Positions 35,591-48,743 of a stretch of 64,000 bases of DNA are shown here, piece after piece. Position numbers and translations under genes: made by a program. Under the pieces are notes generated by a model, which ran no database searches, was not told the DNA's origin, and saw only the letters and a program-made list of their open reading frames with translations. Positions within the stretch are counted from its first letter, which is position 1, and the number at the start of each line of letters is the position of its first letter. This DNA comes from Ailanthus altissimus (Eukaryota > Streptophyta > Magnoliopsida > Sapindales > Simaroubaceae), in assembly GCA_946807835.1 (NCBI GenBank), contig CAMPEX010000001.1:4169001-4233000 (forward strand), given 5' to 3'.

Positions 35591-36231
35591 AGTTATTTTT
35601 TTAATCACTTAAAAGTAGCATTCATATCACAACAATTAGGCTTTCATTTTAGTTATTCTTTCATTGATTATGTTTGTAGGATGACTAATAAGAATTCAAC
35701 GAGTAGTGAGAGTGACAAGCATTATCTCATTGTCTCGTAATGATGTGAATATAATAAAAGGTTTGATCTTTTCTTTCAAGTTTTGATCTTTGGTTCATTA
35801 CTAGTTTTCATTTGAAAGATCAATAAATGTGGTTCTTTTTTTTTTTGTTTATTTTTTACTTGAATCAAGACATAGTGTTTTTAACCGATAAATTCTATTA
35901 TAGATACATGAAAATTTAATACATTATGCTTAGGATATTTTATGTCAGTTATCCATAATATTACTACATTTGTTGCTGTAACTTATTTCACTTATGTTTT
36001 CATTAGGATTATAAAGTATGCTTTTAATGATTGACTATGTTGCTAACTGTGATGCTGAATATTGCTATTGATAGTGTTGTTATTAGTTATTGGATATTAT
36101 TTATATTGTTTTGCTATTATGTTGTTGCTTCATTTAGTTGTCGTATATTGAATGTTAGTTACTATCTTGTTGTTAGTTAGTAATGTTAGTTATTGTGTTG
36201 AGATGAGAATTTAGTGAATATTAGTTATTAG

Positions 36232-39200
36232 TGTTGGGATTTGTATTTACGTGCCATCCTTTTATGTATGAATATTTATTTAATATTTTATTATTATTAT
36301 TTTATTAAATCGCTAATTATATTTTATATATATGGTAAGATGCTTGTAACATTTCAGACATTGTATGATTTGAAAGAGTCTAGATCTGGTCTAAAAGAGT
36401 TTAGATCAGTGTTAAGAATTAGCAACACTGAGAGTTATAAATACTAAAAGTTAGCACTGATAAAAGTTAGCAGGTTATAAGAGTCAGCGGAATCTAAAGA
36501 GTTAGAGCTTTATCTAAAATGGGACAAAGACTTGAGAATATAGTAGTAATGACATAGTTGCAAATAGTTACAAATTGTGCTAGAAAAATGTCATTATGCA
36601 AATATGTTCTCAAAAACTATATTCTTGATCTATCTTCACTAATGTGGGTCTATTAGTGAAGACCTTATAATTTATAGATCAGTGTATGTTTATATTTGAA
36701 TGATCCAGATAGTTAGTCTTAGCAGACTATAAGTTTAGTGGAAGCTCGTATAGAGATACAAGTATTTAGTAAGGACTGGGTACTGAATAGACTTATGAAG
36801 ATCTCCAATAGATATCCTATAAAGCCGTCAGTAGAGGGTCTTTTGAGTTGAGGAGTATTCGTGGTCCTTTAACTTGAGTGCCACGGTGGGCTTATGAATG
36901 ATCCACCATACTTTAGTTTCACACATGTCAGAAACCTTTTATAGTCTGACCACTAGGTGTCACTGCTACAACTTAAATATTATATTACCCAAGTGTAGGT
37001 TGTCTTAATTATAGTATTTACTCGTGAGTCCGAGTGTCGTATCCACAGGGAGTGGTCACCAAGAGCAGAGGTTGTTTGTCAATGTTCAAGAGTAATGAAG
37101 TATTGTACTCAAAGATGAAGAATATTGGTTGATTGTAAAAGAAAAGATAACCAAGTGTAAATTAAGAAATCAATTTAAAAGAACACTAAGACATTAGAGA
37201 TCCATACTTACTTCAATTGTAGTAAAGTTTCTTTGATCCTTTTACTCATTTGAAAAATGATTTCAACTGATAGAAAACATCATTTGTAAAAATATGTTGT
37301 TGATATATAGAAGATCTTTTTAAGCATTCTTTATGCCCTTAGTCTACAAAGAATCAAGGCTTCAAACAAACCAAAACAACTTTAAAAAATGATAAATCAA
37401 ATTATTTGAACATAAACATGAAATATAAGAGTAGAATCAAAGTGACAAAACTATACCTTCATTAAGTGTTTCACTCTCAGCCTTAGCTAGGAATTTATAA
37501 CAACATAACTTAAGAAAATGAAATATAATGACAAGAGAACTAGAGATTACAAAATGACAGTAGATCCTCCACCCCTTCAATCAAGGGTGTCCTTAAATAG
37601 GCAAATTTATGGGCATTATACACGTCTGACCAAATCTTCAATATTTTTTACTACCAAACTTTCCATCGAAGTTGTAATGCTCTATTGACTAGAAAGCTAG
37701 CAGAATTGGACTTTTAGCTCAACTAACAATTTATAGATAATTGAATTATTTTTCCGGAATCATACCAATTGGATTCGTATTTTGTAAGATACTATCAAAA
37801 TACGAAAGCCTGCTTGGACTGAGCCTAGACTGCAAATAGGTCCTCTTCAAAGCCAATTTTCTTCCTCCACACGTTCGAATTACAAATGATATGTGAAATC
37901 TAATTTTGTTGTACATGAAATTATCTCTTTATAAGTTTAAGAATTACTTCAATTGAATTTATTGGTAGAAAGTTATACCCGATTTACCAAACCTATATTA
38001 AAACAGTTAAAAACTTAATTATGTACAATACTGAAAACATGGTCAAGTTAGAGTGATTAATAACACTAATAGTACAAAATGATGTTGAAAAATCTTTATT
38101 AAACGTGTAATTTTAAGTGTTCATCAGTCGCTGGGTATAGTCTGATGCTCGTGGAGTTTGGTGTGCATAAATATAGGATCCATCAGCTTATTTGGGTGAT
38201 TCTTAGGAAAGGAGTTTTACCCTAGGGATAAATAATATCGAAAAAGTATTTTAAGATATTATTTATTGAAATACAAATCTAGAGATAAATTTACGATCGA
38301 GCATATAAAGATTTAACGGTGTTGATCTATATCTCAGCTCTGCTCGGATATAAATGATAGAGAAATTATACGAATATGTTATAACATCAACTTGTATGGT
38401 CTAACGTGTCACTTTTTAATATCCATGATGTGTGTATGAGGCATTGTTCACAAATGTATAGAGAAGTTTCATATGACAAACCGAACATGGACCTAGAGAG
38501 TCTCATAATATAAAGTGTACTCGTTGTGCACTAGGGCAGCATATTAGATTGAACAATTCTATCCTAGAAATTCCAACAAACCAAAAATATATTTCAGGGT
38601 CCCTTAGGTTGTGCACTTGTCTAGACTTAAATATTAAGTACATCACTTAATTAGATGACAAGAGTTGTTAACTAATAAGATCTTAACAAGTGGCACAATT
38701 TTGTTCCATGAATTATTTTATCATAAATTCACCCATTAACCATGTTAGTAAAATTAAATAAGGTAAAATTAATTATTCAAATAGTTTTTTTTAATAATTG
38801 ACTAAATATTATTTAAATAAATAGTATACATATTTTTATTTATTTGTTATTTTATTGGTAAATGGAAGACACTTCTAATTTAAAAAATATGTATTAATTT
38901 TGGTGGGAAATATATACCTAATTTGGTGTAATCTTGGTCGGCCATGTATTCTAATTGGGAAGTTAATGATGCATTATTTTTGGACCATTGAAATATTTAC
39001 ACTAAAATTGGTTGGCCATTTAGTGAAAATGGTGGAGCACTTGTGAAGTGCAATAACCACTAAACATTGATGAAAACTCATTTTGATTTTCTGGATCAAG
39101 AGAGAAGAAACAGATGAAAGGGAGAGAGGGATTGAAAGAGAGTTTTTGTTTTGAAGGCTATTCTTTAAACAAAGAGTTGTGAGAAAAACTAGAGAGAAAC

Positions 39201-39554
39201 AAAAATCAATTCATCTTATTTTTCTTTCAAGAAATAAAAAATCTGTTGCTAAAAAATTGGTTGCTACTATTTTACCTTCACAATCCCACCAGATTGTTGT
39301 GAACTAGAATTGTACAAGAATTCACTTTAAGGTAAGCTCAAGGTTTGGAGCTTGGAACAATCTAGAAATTTAAAATTTTTACCAAAGTTCTTCAAATATA
39401 TGTTTCTGTAATTTTAATTTGTTAGTGATTTAATTTACATGTGTACATGTTGATTATATATTAAATTTCGCCACAAAATTGTGTATATAATACATGTATT
39501 TAGTTTTTTCAACATGTACACAATCACATGCATTCACCCAAAAATATGTTAATA
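36232..39554 (+). mobile_element. solo LTR, copy B of the 2.2 kb family, with a nested insertion
   Basis: Begins TGTTGGGATTTG. Flanked by ATTAG at 36227-36231 and 39555-39559. The body matches copies C and D (blocks 'AAATCGCTAATTA', 'CTAAAAGAGTTTAGATCAG', 'GTTTGGTGTGCA'). The 3' end reads ...TTAATA where CA is expected, probably a mutation. About 1.17 kb (36957-38127) is foreign to the family. Confidence 0.7.
36957..38127. mobile_element. insertion inside solo LTR copy B, unclassified
   Basis: The LTR sequence breaks after GTCTGACCACTA and resumes at CGCTGGGTATAG; the other copies read across this point. The insert contains 'GTCGTATCCACAGGGAGTGG', a block seen in many plant non-coding repeats. 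No open frame or clear target duplication found. Confidence 0.5.
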
Positions 39555-41004
39555 ATTAGTTGGTGAATTTTAGTTAATGTGTTTGTTGAGATGAGAATTT
39601 GGTGTATAAGAGTTGTTAGTAATTGTGTCATATTGTGTTGATGTTACGTAGTTGACAATCGAGTTATTACGAACTTGTTGGTTTATGTAAAATCTTATTC
39701 GTTTATTCTATAATAGTTTGCTTATTCAACTATTTGGTTTTTAGGGATATTTGCTTTAATGTATTTATAAATATTTATACAATTATAAATTAAATATAAA
39801 TACAAATATAAATTTAAATATAAATGTAAATATAATTTATTAAAAATAATTCAATAAAATATTTTTTTCAAATTTCTATCACCATTTAATGATACTAATA
39901 TATCACTGATTGAGATATAATTTATCATTGAATTGATATAAAAGTGTAATCATTGTTGATGTCATCATATATTAGCAACATAACATCATTATTATGTTAT
40001 CTGCCACCACAGATGCCACATCATCTTCCACAATATCTACCATGTCATTAGCCAGATATAATACCATTTGTTATTTGGTATATAAATGCCACAACTTTAA
40101 GATAGAATAATTCTATTACATAAAATTCTAATACTATTATGTGATAGATTGTATTTATCACAAATTAGTTAGTTCACTTAAGGTGATGATGACATCTATC
40201 ACAAATATGATTTTGTGACAGTATTTATCTATCACCAAAAACCTTTTTTCTAATAATGTTGTGTCGCCCCAACCAAACTCCCTACTTAATAATGTGTGAG
40301 TTAGGCTTTAAATAATTATCTCTTTAAAATAATTTCAAATATAAAAATATATGTATTTTTATATTTAATAATTATATATATATTTAATACATTTAATAGT
40401 GTACTAAATTTTATACATTCCATTATATATATAATTGTTGATGCATAAGGTTATATCAAGTAAGGCCTAAAGGATAAGAACCTCTAGGTTAAGGCTCAAT
40501 TAAGGGGTACTTAGTCAAAAATAAGTGTATGCCCATGTAAGTAAGGTTAATGGAGAAACACAAGCCTAATAAGGCACTTACTTAGCCTATAGATTCCTAT
40601 TATAACAAGAAAAGGTAACTTCCTTATTTAATTTGGTGACTAAATCACTTAATAGTCAGTTATTTATATTAAAATTGATATCTTACTTTTTTTTTATTTG
40701 TTAAGTTCGTTTTTCCCTTTTAATAGGGTAAAATTCATTAAATAAACTATATTTTATGAGAATTAAATGCCAAAGAAGGAGTTTTAACCTAATATAAAAT
40801 CTTAGCTATAAAAACCTCTAAATACATGTGAAAAACATAACTTTATCATCACATAATAGTCTAATGCAACTTTTTACCTCGTACTTACCCTAATTCTTCC
40901 TTAACGAACATGACATCTATACTTTTTCTCTCTTTTCACATTCTTCACCCAATAATTAAAAAAAATCAATAGCTCTAAGTCCATTCACTACTACAAAAAT
41001 GGCC

Positions 41005-41285
41005 TTCACTGACACTAAGTTAGCTTTTAGTGAAGGGTTTCGCTGACACGGTTACATAGTGTCAATATTGTTCAAGTCAGAAAATTATTGACACCATTTA
41101 TGGTGTTAGTAAATCTCTAATACCATGGTATCAGTAAATCGCTGACACCACAATATCATAGAATTTCTAACACCATGGTATCAGTGAATCTCTGACACCA
41201 TGGTATCAGAGAATCACTGACACTATGGTATCAAAAAATTACTGATACCATAGTATCAGAATATCATTGACACCATAATGTCAAT
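41005..41285. repeat. CACTA left subterminal repeats
   Basis: About eight imperfect units, ~30 bp apart, around (A/T)CTGA(T/C)ACCATGGTATCA; many are near-palindromes (ACCATGGT). Such clusters are transposase-binding sites in En/Spm. Confidence 0.8.
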
Positions 41286-41934
41286 AATATTTATTGTTAA
41301 TTTATGGTAATTTAATTAATTTATCTTTTTAATAACTTAAAATTATAATTAGTGGACCAAAATAACTAATATATATTTAAACTTGAATTCCATAACATTT
41401 AATTGTATTTTAAATTATTAAGTAGTGTGAAACATCATCTTTACAACAAATCTAATCAAAATATCACAAAAGTACATTAAACTTAGCTTCGTAAATATTG
41501 CAAATATCCTAAACTAATTGAATAACATCTCAAACTTAGTCCAAAACATCCTAATGTTTGAAGTTTAGTTAAACACATAGCTACCACATAAACTTGCACA
41601 CACTAATAATCCATCAAAAGAGTTGAAGCAATCCACCCATAACTTAATGACCATTGAACAAAATAATTCACGATCACCTTTATCAAAGTAAATAGAATTA
41701 CATGAGTAAATATATAAAAAACTTGAACAATATATTTAACTTATAAGATATTGCAATGACAGTACAAAAATAAAAATCATATTAAAACTAGGTTAGAGAA
41801 CAAAAGCCGATTAGTTGTTGCACTAGATAGTATAAAAAGCTTAGAGAAGATGCAAATGCTAAAAAGTGCTTATATGTAACAAGAAAGATAAGGCATTTAT
41901 AGAATATATTTATCAGGAAAATGCATAAAACAAC

Positions 41935-42235
41935 CTTATATTAGCCCCTGAAACAACCCCATTTTAGCTCCAACACAACCTTAAAATAGCCTTAAAATAA
42001 CAGTAAGACAGCTCCAAAGTAGCCTTATATGAGCCCCAAAATAGCCCCCATTTCAACCCCTAAAACATCACTAAAACAACCCCATTTTAGCCCTAAAATA
42101 GCCTCAAGACAACTTCTAAAACAGCCCATAAAATAGCCCCAAAAGCAGCCCTTATTTCAGCCATGAAAACAGCTTTAAAACACTACCAATAACAACCCTA
42201 TTTCAGCCTCAAAACACCAACAACATCATCCTCAA
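41935..42235. repeat. C-rich degenerate minisatellite in the CACTA element
   Basis: Imperfect 10-20 bp units such as AAAACAGCCCC, AAAATAGCCCC and AAAACAACCCCA are repeated about 20 times. It lies 3' of the transposase genes in their reading direction. Confidence 0.75.
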
Positions 42236-42499
42236 AACTTTATGATACCAAAAGTACTTTTAAGTGTAAATGGTTAACGAAAAAGAACTTTATCTATTTT
42301 TAATGATTTGTGATTAAGTCCGCAACATATATTGCCCACTCATAATGTATTGCGGTAATGTCATTTTGAGTGTAATCATTAATTCCTTTAAACTTTAAAT
42401 ATAAAAAAATTAGTTAATAGTGTATAAACTAATATTTAAAAAATTTAGAACATTCTATTGGATACATAAGTTATTTTTAAGTACATTAACATCCCTAAC

Positions 42500-42840
42500 A
42501 ATTACTTTCATATACTTTATGACAAAGTATCCATTTAAGATAAATCGGCCCATATAACCTAACTTCATCAACAAGATGGATAGTCAAATGAACCATTATG
42601 AAAAAATAGTTAGGAGGAAAGTATTATTTCATCATGAATAAAGTAATAACTAGGTTATTTTGTAACTCATTCAAATTGTCATTTTCTATCACCTTACTAA
42701 ATACTGAGTTGAAGAACAAGTATATTTGTATTATAGCGTGATGAACATTGTGTGGCAAACAATCTCAAATCACCAAAGGTAATAATTGGCTCATTAGAGT
42801 ATGGAAATCATGAGACTTTAGGCCTTGAAGCCTATAATCA
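42500..42840 (-). pseudogene. DUF4218 remnant of the CACTA element
   Basis: Minus strand gives 'GLKSHDFHTLMSQLLPLVI', then 'NLVITLFMMK' and 'YFPPNYFFIMVHLTIHLVDE', the DUF4218 landmarks, with stops between. It follows TNP2 as in other CACTA elements. Confidence 0.8.
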
Positions 42841-42899
42841 TTAATTGCAACAAGACTTTTAAAGTTTAAAGAATAATCACTTGAAACCCTTGCTTCAAA

Positions 42900-44578
42900 C
42901 AAAGTTCTACAAAATAATTTCTTCTCTTTTTTACTTAATGTGTAAGGTATATGGGAAGCTTCTTATTTTCTTCATCAAGTTTTAATGTATCTATAATCTT
43001 TATTTTCATAAGATCCTTTCTAGCATTTATCCCATCCTTCGTCTTGCCAGGTTGATGATGTGCCATAGATGCTTTCACATATAATTTTTCCAATGTGCAT
43101 CACATCTAATTGATGGTGAACTAACACATGTAGCCAACATTCTAATTCAAAGAAAATAGACTTTTTCTTGAACAACTTCTCAGTATTACTATTGCCCCAT
43201 TTTTGCTTCTTATGTTTTGTTTTAACACTACTACTAGCAATTTTTTCCACCAACCTTAGAAACTCATGACTAGACAATGTAGTAGGAGCTTCACCCATTT
43301 CTTGTGCATTATTAACAACTTTTTTATAACTTACGAAATGGATGGTCAATTAAAAAAAATCAGTAGTGGTCCATACAGGTATTTTTCCTACTACATGCAA
43401 GCTAACATGATGATGTGTTTATCCCGCAGTACGGATAAGCAAAATACCCTTTCACTGTACACCTGGATAGGTTGCCATACACGAAAAGTCACTAATCGTC
43501 CACGTCAACAAGGCCCTCAAGTTGAAACTTTATTTCTTATAGGAATCATACACTTCTATACCACTTTCCTATAGTGTTTTTAAATCTTCAATCAAGGGAG
43601 CAAAGTATACATCTAGATTATTTCTAAGTTGTTTAGGTCCAGATATTAATGAAGATAGCATTATATGTTTCCTTTTTATACACAACTAACTATGAAAGAA
43701 GATTGTATGATATCATCAATATTGGCCAACTACTATAAGTAATGTTAAGTGTGCTATTTGGATTGATTGCATTACTTGATAGAGCCAAATGAAGATTTCT
43801 AAGCTCTTGTGCAAATTCAGGCTACTTATTATCAATTAAGTCCCATGCAAGAGAGTCTACCGAATGCCAAAGCTTACCACATTTTATTCTCCAATTTCTA
43901 TGCCAGGTTAAATACTTAGCAATTTCAAGTGATTGCAACATATTTTTAAACCTAGGACTATGAGTAAACAATACCACAAAACCTTCTCAAGAATCCCACT
44001 TCCTTATATCCATTTTATTTTTTCTTTCACCTAGACTCTCCACATGTAGGGCATTTAGTAAGCTGTTCATGCTCATTTTGGTATAGAATATAATTATTGG
44101 GACAAGTATGTATTTTTTATATTCTAACCCCAACACTTTCATTGTTTTTATAGCCTCATACATTGACTTTGGAATATTATTACCTTATGGTAATATGTCA
44201 GCAAGAACTTCGAATAGACACAAAAACCCCTTATCAGACCATCTATAGATTTTTAACATTATAAATTTTCATCGGACCAATAGAATGGTCTTGGCATTTA
44301 AATTTTTGTCTAGTAGAATGGTCTTCATATGATGAAAATATCAACTTACTATCAACTTCCCTTTGTTTAGTCCAAGTTAAATATGTGGGCAAAAATCTTT
44401 TTTCAAACAAATGAACTATTATTAACTTAGGAGCATGGAACTCTATTTTGCAACAAAAGTTACATGGACATCTATGACCTTCTATTGTCAGAATTAATTA
44501 TAGCCAATTCCAAAACTCATCAACCTCAATTTTATACTCTTTTGATAACTTATTACTTGATATCCATGTTTTGTTCAT
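42900..44578 (-). pseudogene. TNP2 (Transposase_21) transposase, degenerate
   Basis: Starts with ATG at 44578: 'MNKTWISSNKLSKEY', matching the transposase-associated N-terminal domain, followed by 'CPCNFCCK'. Further on come 'NEHEQLTKCPTCGESR', 'LWHSVDSLAWDLID' and 'PEFAQELRNLHLALSSNAIN'. Then, in an open stretch at 43349-43020, 'KKKSIFFELECWLHVLVHHQ' and 'LDVMHIGKIICESIYGT' (TNP2 LDVMHIEKN motif). These appear in family order. Several frameshifts and stops show it is dead. It would act in the nucleus, cutting at the TIRs. Confidence 0.85.
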
Positions 44579-46594
44579 GTCAAATGATTTACCTGATTAT
44601 TATTTAATGATTATTAGTTCAACGTGAAAGATTTTGTAACTTTTAAATTCATAATTAACAATAAAATAATTAATTACAATAAAGATTTACAAACATGTAT
44701 TATATTTTAATAACACTTCCAAATAAATTGTAACAACCATCTCCCAATCACAACAACTCCAAAATTTGAAAATCATATAAAATAAACTCAATTTTACAAA
44801 AACAATTAGCCAATAAGAAAAATAAAATTATATATTAGAAAATAAAAATTTACCTCACCAATAACTTGCCACGCTACAGCATTGCTATGGTTTAAGGCGG
44901 CCAACTAAGAGAATTGTAGAAACATTGCAATAACAAATACAAAACAACAAATTATAATTAGAAAATCAAAATAAAATTATAAGAAAAGTATAACAGTAAC
45001 AAAAACAGTAGTTGAAACAGCCCAAACATTTTCTTGTGTTCTAAGGCTAGGAAAAAAGTTTAAAAAAACCTAAGCTTCATTAATATATTTATTTTATTTT
45101 GTGTACTTGCATGCTTTTGGTTAGAAAATCTGAATTTTTTGTGTTGATTTTTTAATTAAAAAAAGAATGAATTTGAGTTTTCAATAAAAAAAAAATTAAA
45201 AATGAATAAGAATACATAATAATGGATTGTAACTTTTAGCACATGCTAATAGAAAAAACATGCTATTAGGTTTAATGTCTTTTATTGAGTCCAAAGTTTT
45301 ATTTATTTTATGACTTCTCAATCAAATACTTAAGGCTTATAGTATAGAATACAAATGCATATTAAGCTTACACATACTGATTATATTACATTTGCACATG
45401 TTTTACCACAAATACAAAAATTAGTAAAAAAGGATGTACAATCCTAAGTATATAGGATAAATATGGATCAAAAAGTACATTTAACTAATGCTAAAAGGCA
45501 TAGAAAAATATCACATGTATGATTACAAATAACCATTTAACTATTGGCCTCTCATGCCTTTGAAAAAATTTTAAATCCCAATTAATCTTTATAGTGGCCC
45601 AATTGATCTTTCACAACACACAGAAATAGAACATGTCAAATCTTTTTCCATAAAGATAGGAGCCCTTATATGCACCTAACAAATTTAATAGACATACTTT
45701 AACAACATTCATAAATAGTGGGATGTATGATATAAAATGATCTTTATCAAGTGCCCCTTGGGGGTGGCGTTGCCATTTTAGGTTGTACTTCTACTTGGTG
45801 TTGGTTTATGGTCCAAGAAAAAAGATCATGTGGTTAAAGCATGAAGTAAAATATAATGACACAAGAACCAAAAATTTTACCAAATCTAAAAGTAAAATAA
45901 AATCAAGACTTTTTGTGTTCCTCATGCTAAATTCTTTGAATTTTATCTCGATGGCTTTCAACAACTGAATAAAAAAATTGGCAAATCAATATCATTATCT
46001 CCATTTATGCCAATACTAACCATCCATCAATTTCATACCTTTGATTGCTTGAATGTATCAACAAAAATTAGAACTTCTAGTAGAACACAATCTGAATCAC
46101 TTAGGTGTAAATACTAAAATGCATAATTATAAGAATACTATTCTTTTATTCACCAAGAACACAATCAAAGGGGCCAACAAACTTGCAATCTTTAATGCAA
46201 GTTGCTATTTTTTTTCCTTTGAAGAAAACAAACAAACATAATGAAAATTTGGAAGAAAAGAAATCAACAAGAATAACCAATAACCCATAAAATTCAAAGA
46301 AAACATCAACACAAACCCATAAAACAGGCTTTTCTAATTAATTTATCAACACAAACCCAACACATTGAAGATCTAATTCATCAAAATACCAACACAAAGA
46401 AAATCTCATGGATTAACAAAAGGAAAAAAAAGCTAAGATCTATGGAAAGGAAACTAGAAGCCGAGCAACAAAATCGAGTGAATGAGGAATTTCACCCATC
46501 AACAACATTCATCCAACTACAGAGAGAAAGAGACACTTACCAGGTATATGGCTTATATAACTTTTTCGACAAGAGAGAGACGATTTCAATTGTT

Positions 46595-46700
46595 GGTATG
46601 GAAGCGACTGCGATAACGAGTTCTTGATTGTGAAGTGGCAGTGAAGCGGTTGTGATGACGAGTTCTTGGAAATGAAGCGACAGTGAAGAGGCTGTGATAT
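46595..46700. repeat. two ~50-bp tandem units
   Basis: GAAGCG...GATAACGAGTTCTTG is repeated as GAAGCG...GATGACGAGTTCTTGG. GC-rich for the area and inside the CACTA element. Confidence 0.5.
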
Positions 46701-46914
46701 CTCCAAAACTCTAAGAAATGAAAAAGATAAAACTATACTTAGGAGTTAGGGTAATATTTTATGTGAAGCCGCTCCAAACAACGTTATTTGTGGCATTTGT
46801 TATTATTTTTTTAAACCCCTAAAAACGATGTCATTTTGAGCGTTTTATATTTTTTTAAAAATTTAAATTTGTTTCATTAATTAATTTTTTTAAATAAAAA
46901 ATAACATTTTGATA

Positions 46915-47050
46915 CCATGGTATCACTAATTTACTGACACTTCATTTTCTGATACCATGGCATCAACAATTTATTGACACTTCTATTCACTGACACCATT
47001 TTAAAAAATGTTAGTAGCATGGTATCAGTGAAAGCCATTTTTGTAGTAGT
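46915..47050. repeat. CACTA right subterminal repeats
   Basis: About four units of GATACCATGGTATCA and CTGACAC before the 3' terminal inverted repeat. Confidence 0.8.
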
Positions 47051-47179
47051 TATTTCAAGACAGAACCCATACAAAGTTACTTTAAATGAACATACACAAA
47101 ATACAAGAGGAGAAGTTTCTCTAACACACAAAACTAAGATTCTTATGGCCTAAAACTCTAGCCTCACATTATGCATCAA

Positions 47180-48743
47180 TCACCTCACATAGATCTACAT
47201 TATACTTTTAGCTCTTAAACATTATCATAATAATACATTTTTTTTTTTTAGTATTTATTATGCAAGTCCAACTTCTACACTTCTTATAGTTTAGGACTAA
47301 GTTTATTCATAGTAATCCCTTTCATTGGAGACCACCAAAGCAAATTTATATCACTGGGTATCTTGAAGTTTAGAAGCTCTTCAGAAGCTCGGTAAGCCTT
47401 ATTTCCAAACCCTTATAGGCAAAGAGGCTAAGATCTATGTTTCAAGCCCAAGTTGTATCTACGATAAAACCTGCTACATTGCAAAATCATTGCACCTAGT
47501 AAGATTATGCTATGTTATTGTTCACATTGAAATTTCAATGAAGGGATCCGTGTACGTCTAGTGTCCTACTAGACCAATGTCGTGCTTCAGGTTCAGGGAA
47601 ATTGACACTAGAGTTTACCAAATAGGGCTAGGCCGAATTTGATTGATAGCAAGCAAGGTTTAAACTAAACCTAAACTATAGGATAGCAAGCAAATTATAG
47701 AACTTAAGTACTTCATGAAGAAGAGCAAACAAAGTTCCAATAGTTATGCTATTAGTTTCAATAAGCTTATTTAGGTTGAATAATAACAATGAGAATAAAA
47801 ACTAATTGAGAAAAAGCTGAAAAGCTGTAATTATATTATGTGTTGAATCCTCTTTATAATGAAAAAATCAAGCCTTTATATGTGCTATAAAATTCTAGTT
47901 CAATCATAATTCTAAAAAGGCAAGAATATTAATAAAATAAAACTTCTTAATATAATGAACAACTAATTTAGGCTTGGATAAAATACAAAACAATTAGGCC
48001 CACTATGTAACTTTTTGGGCTGACATCAACAATGCCTCTTACAAGTTGATAAAAAAGTTTATTTTGCTAAAGCTTGCATCCTAATAAAGCTGGATGTACT
48101 TCTCTATTTTTGAAAAATTGGCTCTATTGTTTTCATGCTACAAATATGAGATATAGCGCCATTGAAGTCCTCTATAATCGCCTTGCAGTATATCCAAGCT
48201 GACTAGTCGACTTACTTTTAACTTTCCCTTATAGATTGCTCGTGCTGATTCATTCTTGATGAAGGTTGAGTTGTAACCTATCTCTTCAGAAATTGCCTTG
48301 TCAGATAAACTCCTAAAAATCGACTTTCATCATAAATCACCTCTTGTTCACCCATGCCCAGTATGATGAACTTTTCAACCATTCTCCATAGGTAAAATTT
48401 ACTTTCAGTCAAATCCTTCATCTTGAAGATTGACTCTTTATTATAAACCAAATCTGAAATCGCCTACGTTGTATCAGTACCAACAATACTTTTAAAATTG
48501 CTCGATCGCTCTTATTACAACTGATCTTATTGCTACTTCTGAAAATCGCCTTTCTATTACTAGACTTACGATAATTCTTTCTTTAATTGGCTTCTTATGA
48601 CATTGGAACCACTCGATTACTTTATTCTTTGTTTTGTACTGGTATCAACATTCAATCTCATATCATGCCAAGCCGATTTTCTTTCACTTAGGTTTATTAG
48701 TAAACTGAGCTAGTTTTATAAATGACTCCTCATTAGCCCTGTC
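47180..48743. other. unassigned, probably retrotransposon-derived
   Basis: No reading frame supported. The right part is richer in C/G and contains ATCGCC/CGATTTTC words similar in style to the 51-64 kb gypsy element, so it may be part of that element's 3' LTR; this is inference. The solo LTR at 48744 interrupts it. Confidence 0.3.

Larger units (their letters stand above)
32700..40258 (+). mobile_element. CACTA-family remnant with DUF4218/DUF4216, split by later insertions
   Basis: DUF4218 sequence runs 32860-33254 and resumes at 34386; DUF4216-like sequence follows at ~35120-35350. Subterminal TGTGATAG/CTATCAC repeats lie at ~39870-40258 and the right end is CCTTTTTTCTAATAATG. A left CACTA terminus was not found. 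The element is broken by an insertion at 33255-34385 and by a solo LTR at 36232-39554. A TNP2 transposase domain is not visible. Confidence 0.6.
40986..47051 (-). mobile_element. CACTA (En/Spm) DNA transposon, complete ends
   Basis: Starts CACTACTACAAAAATGGC and ends GCCATTTTTGTAGTAGTT, an inverted repeat with only the terminal G changed to T. The target duplication is ATT at 40983-40985 and 47052-47054. Subterminal repeats of the GACACCATGGTATCAG type crowd ~41005-41285 and ~46915-47035. The minus strand carries a decayed TNP2 transposase and DUF4218. Length ~6.07 kb. Too many stops to be autonomous, but the ends could be substrates for a related transposase. Confidence 0.9.
40438..47179. 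mobile_element. LTR-like/TRIM-like element split by a CACTA insertion
   Basis: TTGATGCATAAGGT at 40438 is matched in inverted form by ACATTATGCATCAA ending at ~47179 (one mismatch in 14). Between them, outside the CACTA element, is ~0.67 kb with a TATA-like CTATAAAAACC near 40808, which fits an LTR. No matching target duplication was found, so this is tentative. Confidence 0.4.

Noticed and set aside
45783..46241. Short plus-strand open frames within the CACTA element
   Set aside because: No recognisable domain, opposite to the transposase strand, and surrounded by A/T-rich decay.
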